DNA of 64,000 nucleotides, taken from assembly GCA_023376005.1 (NCBI GenBank), contig CM042151.1:77304869-77368868 (forward strand), in the 5' to 3' direction. Numbering within the stretch: position 1 is the stretch's first letter; each line of letters begins with the position of its first letter. A program made the translations under genes and the position numbers. This DNA is from Doryteuthis pealeii. Lineage: Eukaryota; Mollusca; Cephalopoda; Myopsida; Loliginidae. Of this stretch, positions 21,905-32,232 are shown one piece after another. Under the pieces are notes generated by a model that was not told where the DNA came from, ran no database searches, and was given only the letters and a program-made list of their open reading frames with translations.

Positions 21905-22080
21905 TGCTTAATTGAAGTCATACCTAATTTGAAAATTAATTAGTTGATAATTAATGAATTAGGCGAATATATCTGTTTAAATGTGAAGCTTCACATTTAA
22001 ACAGATATATTCGCCTAATTCATTAATTATGAACTAATTAATTTTCAAATTAGGTATGACTTCAATTAAGCACATATTCT
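21905..22080. repeat. Near-perfect palindrome, ~80-bp arms
   Basis: The arms meet at GTGAAGCTTCAC (about 21985-21996) with no spacer. They extend out to TTAATTGAAGTCATACC on the left and its complement on the right. One arm sequence recurs at 26459-26540, directly after the second tRNA-hammerhead unit. Confidence 0.85.
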
Positions 22081-22125
22081 CCCAAAATTGTCGGCATAGC
22101 CATATCAAACAAACTGTTTGCATAC

Positions 22126-22174
<49 letters not shown>

Positions 22175-22314
22175 AAATTGGTCTACTAGCATATTGAGCT
22201 TTCTTATATTCTTTATAACCCCAACTTATTCAGTTAATTATTTTATCGACGGTTGAAGTTACGACTAATTTGATATCATATTGCCCGATAAGAAAATTCA
22301 AACGGAAAGTTTTC

Positions 22315-22924
22315 CGGTAGTAAAGGACTATTTGCTCGTAAATTCCTACCATAAAATAAACTGAACCCCCATTTTATGTCCGTGTTTTTGCAATAAATGT
22401 TTTATTTTTCTTGCACCCGTTATGTTACAATACTAAATATATTTCCTTTATTTATTTTAATATTCACTTCAATGTGTATATTCTAAAAGCTTTTATTTTG
22501 TGAGAATGCTTAGTTTTAAAGTGGGGCTCGTTTTTACACTTCAACTTTTTACTCGTAAATTCCTACCATAAAATGCCCAAGCATAATTTTATGGCAGGAA
22601 TTTACGAGTAAAAAATTGAATATTACCTTTTGTTGTTATTTCTTTTCTTTTTGGCTTTGCTACTCTAAAATAAAAACGTCAGATTCTAATCATCGTCGAC
22701 GAAAAAACAAAATTACGGTCATAAAAGGAGGATCCAATTGATGCCTAAATTGTAAAACGAGCCCCCACTTTAAAATTAAACATTCTCACAAAATAAAAAC
22801 TTTTAGAATATGCACTATTGTAACATAACGGGTGCAAGAAAAATAAAACAAAAACACGGACATAAAATGGGGGTTCAGCTTATTTTATGGTAGGAATTTA
22901 CGAGCAAATAGTCCTTTATTACCG
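22315..22924. mobile_element. Fold-back element with nested inverted repeats
   Basis: Outer arms (22315-22535, 22745-22924) begin CGGTARTAAAGGACTATTTG. Inner arms around TACTCGTAAATTCCTACC lie at 22545-22618. There is no reading frame and no clear target duplication. It resembles a MITE that duplicated its own end internally. Confidence 0.7.
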
Positions 22925-23281
22925 ATGAGTTGACATGCCGTTAAAATCAACCAATCAAGTCTCCTTTATTGTAAAATGAAAGTTTTGCTTTGTTTGTTTA
23001 CTATCGTTTTTCTTAAGTTAATCCTGAAGAAGACATTTGTTTCTCAAAAAATGACGGACCAGCTTAGTGACTGACTTCTTCCTCAATTCTTGAACAAACA
23101 AAATTTTCATAATTTATTTCTGATAATGATTGCTACTCTAGCACATAATGTACGATTATTTTGTTTTCTTCCAGTTATTGTGTCAATTTACTACCATATT
23201 TTAAACACCGTATGCTAAAACAATGCTTATATTTTCCTGCCAACTAGGAAACGTTAGCTAAACATAGTATGAAGCTTAGCT

Positions 23282-23400
23282 TAAATGAGGCACAGGACCA
23301 GAAGTACGGGGTGCCTAGTGAGAATCGAACTCACAATCAATGGTCTGCTATCTAGCAATCTAACTCCCTGCTCAATAGACCACGTGTGATGCAGAAGTTC
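23282..23400 (-). repeat. SINE-B (tRNA-derived)
   Basis: The minus strand carries GAGTTCGATTCTC (B box), then CACTAGGCACCCCGTACTTC and a tail related to other SINE-B copies (52745, 55021, 59105, 59838). Confidence 0.65.
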
Positions 23401-23799
23401 GATAAACATAGCTCCGAGGTGAATACTTGTATACATAAACGGTGTTTTGTTTACAAACACTAAACAGAAACAGCATCAACTTCGAAAAATATTTTTGTTT
23501 ACAATTCATTTATTGATGTTAGAAATCTCGAATTTTAATTTAATTTAATTTAATTTTTTAATTAAAGTGTTATGAACACATTATATTAAATCTGAGTTTA
23601 AAAAAAGAAAGAAAGAAAAAAGAAGAAAATTAACTGCAGAGTTACTACGGTGACCAACATCAGTTCGTCTCCTTTTTGTGTTTGTACATAATATTATTGT
23701 TTTATCAAACTATGCCATTTTTTTTTTAAAAATTAGGGTAGGCTGGCATCTCTGCATCTGTTCGAAGTAAATATGCTTCCCAGCACTATTTAATTCAGA

Positions 23800-23960
23800 A
23801 CATGGTTATCTTCAAGATAAGCACTCCCAAATTTTGTAGCTTTTTAAAAAAATTTTTTTTAAAGGAATGCTCCCTTCAAATTAGCAGCAAGAGCCAAGCC
23901 ACATAATAATACGCTCTTTTGATCTGCTTCTTTTTTTTCTCGAGAAAACAAGCTAGTTTT
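23800..23960 (+). repeat. Dispersed repeat shared with 32745-32895
   Basis: Both copies contain TATCTTCAAGATA- or CAATCTTCAGGATA-like sequence, then AAAGGAATGCTC, AGCAAGAGC-like and GCTCTTTTGATCTGC blocks in the same order. Family unknown. Confidence 0.5.
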
Positions 23961-23987
23961 TCATCATAATTAAATGAGTAAAAAAGC

Positions 23988-24335
23988 TTTCTAACACACG
24001 TGGGCATGCCTACAAAGTCAGAAAACAGCACTGCTCACGTGACTTTCGGAAACATTTTTTCACGCTCAGAATTGTGGAGACATGGAATAAACTGCCCGCG
24101 TCTGTTGTAGGCTGTCGAAGCACTGAATCTTTCAAAGCCTCCATGCTTCCTGTAGTCCGCAGACACTATACCTGATGCCGCTCTCCACATACATATGCAC
24201 ACATGTGCACACATACATACATATTACTACTGTAAGCTGTTCATGTTCTTGACACTGTACTTGACATGAGACTTTGATGAGTTGTGGTGCACCTGAGTAC
24301 TGTACACAATAAATTTCATTATTATTATTAATTAA
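23988..24335 (+). mobile_element. 5'-truncated LINE 3' end
   Basis: It matches the end of the LINE fragment at 34396-34985 from ACACGTGGGCATGCCTACAA to the terminal AATAAATTTCATTATTATT. Only the last RT-protein codons and 3' untranslated region remain. 5' truncation and an ATT-repeat tail are typical of CR1/L2-like non-LTR elements. Confidence 0.8.
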
Positions 24336-24447
24336 GTTATAAATTCATTGTTAAAAAGTTTTCAAATTTTATCATTAAAAAAAAAGTTTAATTCATTGTT
24401 AAAAAAAAAAAAAAGTTCATATTTATTGAAAAATGCCAAAAATGATT

Positions 24448-25152
24448 GGCGGACCTGAACTTTCAGACCCCCCCCCCCCCACATCTAAAATTTTTTTTTT
24501 AATTTTTTTTCTTCTTCTTTCAATGGATTATTATCGATTGCACACCAATCTATCAGACTGTGAAAAAAAATTCAAAAAAATTATTTATTTTTCGAGTTTT
24601 CAGGGGTGCTCAGTTCCCTGTATAAGTTTATCGTAACCGCTAAAAAAATGTTTATTTATTTATTTTTCCTTCAATGGATTATTATCGATTACACACCAAT
24701 CTATCAGATTTTAAAAAAAAAATTCTTGAAAGTTCTTTATTTTTTGAGTTTTCAGGGGTGCTCATTTCCCCGTATAAGTTTATAGTAAATCAAACCCCCA
24801 TATCGGAACAGCTCGAAAGGAAACTGGTGCAAAGGTGTCAAAGTTAGGGTGGCCCAGAAAAAACAGAACCCAAATTATTTATTTTCCCATTAAACTAACC
24901 TTAAACCCCAACACCAACCCCAAACCCTAGCCAAAAATCTTTTTCAGCGGTTCCGATATGGGGGATCGGTTTACGATAAACTTATACGGGGAACTGAGCA
25001 CCCCTGAAAACTCGAAAAATAAATAACTTATTTTAATTTTTTTTTTACAATCGGATAGATTGGTGTGCAATCGATAATAATTCGTTGAAAAAAAAAAAAA
25101 ATTAAAAACGAAAATTTTAGATGGGGTGTGGTTCTGAAAGTTCAGGTCCGCC
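24448..25152. mobile_element. GG-ended MITE, 705 bp, 8-bp target duplication
   Basis: Inverted ends begin GGCGGACCTGAACTTTCAGA. The perfect duplication AAATGATT is at 24440-24447 and 25153-25160. Inside, the block around TATCGATTGCACACCAATCT is present three times (two direct, one inverted). Part of another MITE (the GGCCCAGAAAAAACAG type) sits at 24826-24930. Confidence 0.85.
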
Positions 25153-25160
25153 AAATGATT

Positions 25161-26283
25161 TATTGTCATTGTAAATGAAAATTATTTCAGATGAAAAACA
25201 AGTTTATTTTCCTGAAAAAAAGAAAGAAAAGGAAAAGCACATCAAAAGAGCCTACGAGGCTGCTAATCTTAAGGGAACATTCCTTGAAGAAAAAAAAAAA
25301 AAAAAGCTGAAAATTTCGGGAGTGCGTATTTTGAAGATAACCCAGAACAGATACAAAGATGCAATTAGGCCTGAGTTTATAGCCCGAATTTTTTGAGGGG
25401 TGGTGAAAAGAGGTCTTCTATTGTTATCTTCTTATTCTTTCTTATTCTTCATTAACTGACCAATCCATGCTGATAAATAAATGGTGCCCACCCTTTGCTA
25501 CATATTATTTTTAGAGGTAAAATAATTACCTAATAAAATAATTACCTAATAAAAAATTACCTAATAAAATAATTACCTAATACAACCTGAAATTCTAGAA
25601 AATAGTTTAATTTTTAAAGATATTTTTAAAGGTAAAATAATTGCATAAATTATGTGAAATCATTAAAGCAAAAAATAATGCAAGTTAAAACAACAAGACT
25701 TTCGGACCACATTGTACTTTCCATTTAGACATCATGTAATCAATATATTATTATGCTAGTACCTACCTATGTGTGTCATGCCCTGTCATCATCTCAGATA
25801 AATAATGGACCATATCGTTCTAATTGTGAGGAAAGAAAGGGAAGAAGAAGAACATTGCTACATATCAGGAGGAAAAAGAAAGAAAGAAAAAGATTAGAGA
25901 TTGGAAGTGGTATTACTTATTGTCTGTTTAAATAAATAGAAAAAAAAGCAGAAAAGAAAAAGAAAAAAAAAAAAGAGAAGAGAAAAAGAAAGAAAAAATT
26001 TCTCCAGAGATTATTATACTTTTTACATATTGAACTATTGTTATACACCCTACCTATGAACATTAATGTGTATGTCCCAATCCTTATAAATATGAGAGTA
26101 TTATACGGATTGAGTAGTCTTATACTACAAGCAGTGATTTACCTTTCTTCATATCACTGGCGAGTATTGTATTTTGTTTATGTTATAAATATTATATTTC
26201 ATTTCCAATCTCCGTTTGGTTATTCCTCATTTAGTAACCTTTGCACATACAACCTACTTCTAAACAAACGAAAAATCTGGGAA
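25161..26283. other. AT- and purine-rich stretch without a gene
   Basis: A-rich tracts (25200-25300, 25830-26000) and a short tandem of AATAATTACCTAATAA (25505-25585). No coding sequence recognised. Confidence 0.45.
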
Positions 26284-26352
26284 AGGCCGGTTGTTGTAAC
26301 GGTTAGAGTCCCTGCCTGTCAGCTTGACAGTCAGGGTTCGAATCACACACAA
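26284..26352 (+). promoter_or_regulatory. tRNA-like Pol III promoter (Asp/Glu-like)
   Basis: GGCCGGTTGTTGTAACGGTT holds the A box; TCAGCTTGACAG lies in the anticodon-arm position; GGTTCGAATCACA is a near-canonical B box (26335-26347). The last B-box bases lie about 31 nt before the hammerhead CTGATGA. Confidence 0.65.
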
Positions 26353-26370
26353 AGCGATCTTCCCGTCTAT

Positions 26371-26414
26371 AGCTGTGCTGATGAGGCCTAATAGGCCGAA
26401 ATGTACATACAGAG
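26371..26414 (+). ncRNA. Candidate hammerhead ribozyme (HHR-2)
   Basis: CTGATGA (26378-26384), stem II GGCCTAATAGGCC (5 bp, 3-nt loop) and GAAA (26398-26401) are all intact. Stem III is very short (AUG/CAU around UA), which by itself suits the small hammerhead variants reported to act as dimers. U408-A409 gives cleavage after 26409. Stem I pairs CTGTG with CAGAG with one G-G mismatch. Confidence 0.6.
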
Positions 26415-26454
26415 ATTGATTTTTCTCAATTTGTTTAGCCTTACATTTTAATAG

Positions 26455-26545
26455 GTATGCCCGCCTAATTCATTAATTATTAATTAATTAATTTTCAAAA
26501 TTAGGTACGACTTCAATTAAGCACATATTCTCCTAAAAATAGCTC
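26455..26545 (+). repeat. Single arm of the 21.9-kb palindrome
   Basis: GCCTAATTCATTAATTA through TTCAATTAAGCACATATTC matches one arm of 21905-22080. It lies about 40 bp after HHR-2, so both tRNA-hammerhead loci have this sequence as a neighbour. Confidence 0.7.
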
Positions 26546-26954
26546 TTAAGTAAACATGTCAAATGTTGTAATAGTCAAATTATCATACCATGGTATATCC
26601 ACTGTTCCTGCTAATAATTATCAAGCTCGTCTTGTTGATAATTACAAATGGATTTGATATTTACTGGGTGGTTTACTGGGTGGTCCAGATTTATCAAGAA
26701 ATTTGTGGATATCGTACTTTACCGGGTGGTCCAGATTTACCAAGAATTTCGGGGATACCATAATTTTTACAACCAAACAATCAAAAAAATATTTCAGAAA
26801 TAAAGATATCTTTGTGATTGCCATTGACCTAGAAATCATTTTTTCCTCCTCAAAAATTTTCAAAAATCAGAGATTAAAAAAAAAAAATGTCTTTTACTAT
26901 CATTCATTCCTCAAAATTAACCCGCCCTGTCAACAAAGCTTACAATAGGCTGAC

Positions 26955-28195
26955 TTTAATCCCCTGTAGAGGAGTAAGACCACCCCCTCAAAACAAAAGG
27001 TATCCTAGGTATGATACTAAACTAGTGCCCCTTCATTTCCATTATTCCCTGGTCCACTCTGACACAGAGTGGTAGTACCTGTTAGTAGGACAATTCTAGA
27101 GTCTCATACTTGCCCCCAATCTATGATATGGGCCCCCACTCTACTACATGCCAATTTTCATTTAGTAATATTCATGAAAAATATATAAAATTACCCTTCT
27201 GGGTCTCCCACCTCCCCGGACTGTTAGGGTTCAAGGTTAGTACATGCTGGCTCTGCCTGTCAGGGTCCATCTATGGGTCAAATAGATCTATTTGAAAATC
27301 ATATTTTGATAGGAATACTTGATGCCATACAACTGTAAATCATTTGTATTAAGAATAGTTACTTGAAGCTATAATTGTTGACAAAGGATTATTATTAATT
27401 ATTTGGAACCATGAAATTGTGGACAAATTATTAGTATTAGATAGGAATATTTGAAACTATATAACTGTGTGAAAGTATTTTATATTAGGAATAGTAACTT
27501 GAAGTTATAATTGCTTACAAAGGATTATTATTAGTTATTTGAAACCATGAAATTGTGTACAAATTATTAGTATTAAATAGGAATATTTGAAACTATATAA
27601 CCGTGTGAAAGTATTTTATATTAGGAATAGTAACTTGAAGCTATAATTGTTTACAAAGGATTATTATTAATTATTTGAAACCATGAAATTGTGTACAAAT
27701 TATTAGTATTAGATAGGAATATTTGAAACTATATAACTGTGTGAAAGTATTTTATATTAGAAATAGTAACTTGAAGCTATAATTGCTTACAAAGGATTAT
27801 TATTAGTTATTTGAAACCATGAAATTGTGTACAAATTATTAGTATTAAATAGGAATATTTGAAACTATATAACCGTGTGAAAGTATTTTATATTAGGAAT
27901 AGTAACTTGAAGCTATAATTGTTTACAAAGGATTATTATTAATTATTTGAAACCGCATAACTTTGTGCAAACAAATGACTATTATTGAAATAGTTACTTG
28001 AAACCATATAATTGTGTATAAATCATTTGTATTAGATAAGAATACATAAAACCATACAATTGTTTGCACATCCTTTGTATTAGATAGTAATACTTTTATA
28101 TGACTGTAAATTATTTGAATTAAGAACAATTACTTGAAGCTATAATTGTTTACTAAGATTCATTATCAGTTACTAGTAACCATATAAATATATAT
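26955..28195 (+). repeat. SINE-L core plus 45-bp/136-bp minisatellite array
   Basis: SINE-L core segments lie at 26955-27080 and 27250-27295, separated by another repeat. From about 27300 tandem units follow: a ~45-bp unit (TTGAAACCATATAAYTGTG...) combined three at a time into a 136-bp higher-order unit, with repeat starts near 27443, 27579, 27714 and 27850. Units after 27960 are more diverged. Confidence 0.8.
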
Positions 28196-28400
28196 AAAAT
28201 AAGTATATTTTGGAAGAATTTTTCCTTTTATACATGTTTGGTTGAACGCAACAGACATTTCATGTCTGACGAGTTTCTTTCTGATCTTTTCAAGTTGTTT
28301 GGCCAGCTTTTTAATGTCTGGGTGGAGTTGGTTAACGAGTCCACTGAAGGTTCTATCACAATACTTTTGGCATTACTTAGTGCCATCATCAGGTGTAGAG
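28190..28400 (-). pseudogene. Possible Penelope-like element relic with degraded hammerhead
   Basis: On the minus strand CTGATGA is followed by a perfect TGGCA/TGCCA stem II, but GAAA has become AAAA. Downstream one frame reads IKKLAKQLEKIRKKL then an AFNQTC stretch, a Lys/Leu-rich pattern like the N-terminal part of some Penelope-like proteins, whose elements carry hammerheads upstream. The match is weak. Confidence 0.3.
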
Positions 28401-28416
28401 TAGTTGAGTTGATTTT

Positions 28417-28422
28417 GTGGTT

Positions 28423-28467
<45 letters not shown>

Positions 28468-28714
28468 AAATAAATATATAAAGGTTTTACATATCTATTT
28501 ATTTGGTGACAAAGGAACATTCACGACCATTTTGATTTCATGTGTCAACAATTGTCAGGTGAAGATATGTAAAACCTTTATATATTTATTTTATTATATT
28601 ATATAACAGCTCTATTTATATTGAGCACTCTACCAATAATTCTGTGTTTGGCACACCGTTCCAGTAAAAGCTGAAATAGTGACAATCCCACACACAATAT
28701 ATATATATATATAT

Positions 28715-28760
<46 letters not shown>
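28417..28760 (+). repeat. Two (TA)n microsatellites
   Basis: TA/CA-rich runs at 28420-28462 and 28693-28760. A 25-base segment around TAAAACCTTTATATATTTAT occurs inverted at 28466-28490 and 28568-28592. Open frames here are low-complexity artefacts. Confidence 0.85.
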
Positions 28761-28761
<1 letters not shown>

Positions 28762-28845
28762 CCATATATAAACCATATAAACTGCAAAGAAATGACTATT
28801 AATAAAATCGAAATATTTACTTGAAATCATTTAATTGTGTATAAA
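28750..28845 (+). repeat. 45-bp minisatellite remnant
   Basis: Two diverged units (AACCATATAAACTGCAAAGA; TTACTTGAAATCATTTAATT) directly before a SINE-A copy. Confidence 0.5.
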
Positions 28846-28847
28846 AA

Positions 28848-29058
28848 GTAAATTTGGTGGAGTGGCTTATTGTCAGTATCAGCCAGACAGCGATGGTGTC
28901 TATCCCTTTTCACTAGCAATAGATATGGGAGATTGTTTAGCATCTGAGGTGGAGCACCACACTTACCGTCAGCTCCCCACTTTACCACACAGGTCAGATG
29001 ACCAAGATGTGGTACTCATACACTAATTTTGCGAGGGCCAGTATTGAACCTGGAATGA
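28848..29058 (-). repeat. SINE-A copy, tRNA 5' end missing
   Basis: Contains the ordered SINE-A blocks TATCAGCCAGACAGCGA, TCTATCCCTTTTCACTAGC and GAGGTGGAGCACCACAC. The degenerate B box GCCAGTATTGAACC ends it. Confidence 0.75.
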
Positions 29059-29451
29059 AGATGAAATAAATTAATAATATCTGGGACTGAGATACAAATG
29101 GATCACTGAATCCAAACTAGAAGCCCAAAATGAATATTAATTAAACAATAAAAAAAAAAAGAATTTGACATCGAGTAGATTTTGCTGTTCTAATAGACCA
29201 CATAGAGAAAATAAAAGAAAGGGAAAAAAATACTTGGATCTTGCCAGAGAGCTAGAAAAAAAGAAAAAAAGAAAAAAAAAGAGGCTGTGGAATATGAAAG
29301 TGATGATACCAATTGTATTGTTGCAATGTTCCCCAAGGTCTTGAAAAAAAAATAGTCTGGGGAATTGGAAATCCGAAGAAAAAGTGAGACCACACAGATT
29401 ATAGCATTGTTAAAATCAGCTCGAATAGTCAGAAGAGTCCTGAAAGCCTGA

Positions 29452-30040
29452 TTTGGTTTTGGTTTTTTTGTTTTACGGCATATCAACCTCAGTGGGTCAT
29501 TTAATGCCGATAAAGTTTTGAAATAAATCAATTCTTAATGGAAAATACAATTTTGTTTATCAATTCATGTTTTTCTATTTAACCCATAGATGGGACCCTA
29601 AACGGTACTACCACTCCGGGTCAGAGTGGACCAGGGAGCAATGGTGATGAAGGTGTGCTCCACATTCCCAGACCTCCAAAACTGGAACCTCATCATCAGA
29701 TAGAGTTTAACGTCATTCCCAGGACATGTAGACCCTCAGTCACCGCCTTCTAGCACCCATATGATAAAAAGGGGTGGGGCTTATCATAAGGGCAATAGGC
29801 TTGTGGCAATTATATATGTGCTAGGGCCAGCCGATTAATCGGAGGGGGCCCTCCGACCGCCGTCTAGCCCAAGAAAAGCCTAAAGTGGAATATTGCAAGT
29901 CATGAACTGCTCATCCACCTGGGTTCTATCCTTAAGCATCACGGGTCGCCACCCACGGCCAACAGGTGGCCCCATTGGGGGAGTCTTACCCCTCTGCACA
30001 GGTGCAGTCAGTGCATTCTAATGCACCACCGACAGGGCGG
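29452..30040 (-). repeat. SINE-L, full-length copy, 12-bp target duplication
   Basis: 589 bp. Exact duplicates CTGAAAGCCTGA at 29440-29451 and 30041-30052 flank it. On the minus strand it starts CCGCCCTGTCGG and ends GGTTGATATGCCGTAAAACA plus a variable C/A-rich tail. Long target duplications and a variable tail show LINE-mediated retroposition. Its head has no obvious tRNA or 5S similarity. Confidence 0.85.
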
Positions 30041-30225
30041 CTGAAAGCCTGAGGAGAGTTGCTGTAACTCAGAGTCCAGTGAAAGACCACCAGTTGAAAC
30101 TTGTGAGAAAAAACTCACAAGGAGTGAAATTTTTAAAAAATAGATGAAACAGCTGACGATTTTTGGGTAGAATTATTAAAATGAATTTGTAAAAATGAAA
30201 TAAAATTTATATTTACTAATATAAG

Positions 30226-30682
30226 TAAAGTCGTTGGGGTGGCCTAAAGTCGGTATCAGCCAATCAGCAAGAGAGTCTATCCCCTTTTCACTAGCAGACC
30301 AAGGAGATTGTTTTTTGTTTTTTTTTGCATCTGAGGTGGAGTGCCACACCTGCCAGCTCCTTACTTTACCACACAGATCCCTGTGCTACTCATACGCTGA
30401 GTTGGTGTGGGCCAGTATCGAACTAGGAACCTAGTAAATAAAAAGTAAAGTCGTCGAGGCGGCCTAAAGTCGGTATCAGCGAGGGAGTCTATCCCCTTTT
30501 CACTTACGCTAGACCAAGGAGATTATTTTAGTATCTGAGGTAGGCGCCACACCTACCACCAGCTTCTCACTTTACCGCTCAGATCCCTGTGCTACTCATA
30601 CGCTGGGTTGGCGGGGACCGGTATCGAACTAGGAACCTTGTGGTTTCTAGCTGAACGCTCTACCGACTGAGATAACCCGGCC
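30226..30682 (-). repeat. Two SINE-A copies in tandem
   Basis: Copy 1 (30226-30437) lacks the tRNA 5' end. Copy 2 (30441-30682) is full. On the minus strand its head reads GGTTATCTCAGTCGGTAGAG (A box) and TAGTTCGATACCGG (B box), then GCGTATGAGTAGCACAGGGA and a body ending in GACTTTACTTTTT. tRNA-derived SINEs of this kind were described from octopus and squid; I cannot say which named family this is. Confidence 0.85.
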
Positions 30683-30684
30683 GC

Positions 30685-30940
30685 ATAAAAGTTGGAAACT
30701 TTTATCAAAATTGAATATATTATTCCTTATATTTACTATATAAAAGATAATAAAACAAATATATAGAAATAATTTTTAATTTTTATTAATCTATACTTAT
30801 AATCTAGTATTCAAAATATGTATTCTTACAATCCCATAATTAATCTATTAGTAAATATATTTACTAATATAAAAATGCATAAAAGCTGTAAACTTTTATC
30901 AGAATTGAATATATTATTCTTTATTTTATAAAAAAGAAGG
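30685..30940 (+). repeat. Short local duplication
   Basis: ATAAAAGYTGKAAACTTTTA with TTGAATATATTATTC occurs at 30684-30728 and 30886-30930. No gene. Confidence 0.6.
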
Positions 30941-30994
30941 TCTGCAAAATGGATTATATCTTTAGAAAAATTTTTTTATTATTTTTATCTTACA

Positions 30995-31034
30995 TATGCG
31001 ACACGCATTTCAGATCTTCTGGTATCTTCTTCAG
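30995..31034 (-). ncRNA. Weak hammerhead candidate (HHR-4)
   Basis: CTGAAGA (fits CUGANGA) at 31034-31028, AGAT/ATCT stem II, GAAA at 31011-31008, and a perfect 5-bp stem III AUGCG/CGCAU with loop UGU ending U-A. The base pairs of stem I next to the core are missing, so it may be a decayed copy. Confidence 0.35.
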
Positions 31035-31070
31035 GCTTTGATCAATAATATGAAAATGGATTTTTACATG

Positions 31071-31111
<41 letters not shown>

Positions 31112-31262
31112 TATGTTGAAGTTGGGCGTTATATATATACATAAGTATTTAACTTCTCTCTTCCTGTTTGGTGGGAGTGGATTATGAAGGAATTTCATTT
31201 TTAACATTTGTGTTTTTGTTTTTCGGATGGCTGGGTAATAAACTTATATAGTTTATTCTTTA

Positions 31263-31705
31263 TCTATTAATAATGAAGATTGTCTGTATTTCTGTCTGTA
31301 ACAAAAACTATGTCATAGTTCTTCGTCACAGCTTATGTCACATTATTCTTGTGCTATATACACCCAAAATTTGAGTAAGTAATTTTTAAAATTGTTTTTT
31401 ATAGTAACAAGAAGTTAACTAAAAAGTTTACAAATAAATAAATACCAACGATTTTGTGTAAAATTGATGTGGAAAATATCTTAATAATTGTTTGCTTATT
31501 ACATGCATGCAACATTTTATATGAGAGGGACAGGGCTCAGTTTTCATTTCAATTTTTTTTTTTTTTTTACACCTTTAATAAATATGAGGATTTGTCTTAC
31601 TTATGATACAAAGCCTCTGACATTGAATTTTTAACTCCCACCCTTTCAGGCAATGTCTTTCATAAATTAATTTTTACGACGCCCTGAGGTGTTTTCTGTT
31701 GCTAG
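31263..31705 (+). mobile_element. Helitron, 443 bp, non-autonomous
   Basis: Starts TCTATTAATAATGAAGATTG after host A (31262) and ends CTAG (31702-31705) before host T. The 3' region (GACATTGAATTTTTAACTCC, then GCCCTGAGGTG) is shared with the ends at 80 and 3560, so it is the same family as the 1.9-kb element. Confidence 0.75.
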
Positions 31706-31996
31706 TATGCATAAATAAAATTTATATTTGTAAAGATTTTTTAAAACACAAAAATTTGTAAAGAATTTGTAATGCATTTCAGATCATAGAAAAATGTATT
31801 TAAAAAATGAACAATTTCTTAGTTGGAGCAAAACAAGATATCTGGAAGCAGTCTTTTATGATCATTATTATTAATTTCTGGAACTAACTCATGGTATCAA
31901 TTTACTTTAAAGCAACCCCACTTGACATAGAAGCAGGGCCAGGGCCTCATGAGCCCCCTCCAAATCAATAATAGAGAGCCCCTACTCTAGTGCAAT

Positions 31997-32232
31997 AGGG
32001 TCAGTTTAGCTTAGTTGGTAGAACGTTTGACTAGAAACCACATGGTCCCGGGTTTGATACCAACCCTCACCAACTCTGCGTGTGAGTAGCACAGGGATCT
32101 GAGCGATAAAGTGAGGAGCTGATGGTAGGTGTGGCGCTCTACCTCAGACGCGAAAACAATCTCCTTGGTATAGCACTAGTGAAAAAGGGACAGACTCCCT
32201 CGCTGATACTGACTTTTGGATGACTTTACTTA
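31997..32232 (+). repeat. SINE-A, nearly complete
   Basis: A box TTAGCTTAGTTGGTAGAACG and B box GGGTTTGATACC, followed by the full family body to GATGACTTTACTTACC, on the plus strand. Confidence 0.85.

Noticed and set aside
22056..22256. Peptides rich in Ile-Tyr (also at 28238, 28599, 30996, 58900)
   Set aside because: They are translations of TA/CA microsatellites.
22315..22924. Target-site duplication for this fold-back
   Set aside because: No matching flanks of 2-10 bp could be found, so the ends stay provisional.
23309..23395. A true tRNA gene
   Set aside because: It has a B box but no acceptor stem, and the flank continues into a SINE-B body. The same applies to all tRNA-like heads in the window.
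24281..24300. TTTGATGAGTTG in LINE ends as a hammerhead core
   Set aside because: It lacks the CUGA start and any GAAA box.
27300..28195. CRISPR array
   Set aside because: Repeats are adjacent ~45-bp units without unique spacers, in an evidently animal genome; it is a minisatellite.
29190..29531. Open frame with a PLRLICRKTKK-like motif, also seen at 56164-56493
   Set aside because: The shared peptide is just the translated SINE-L tail.
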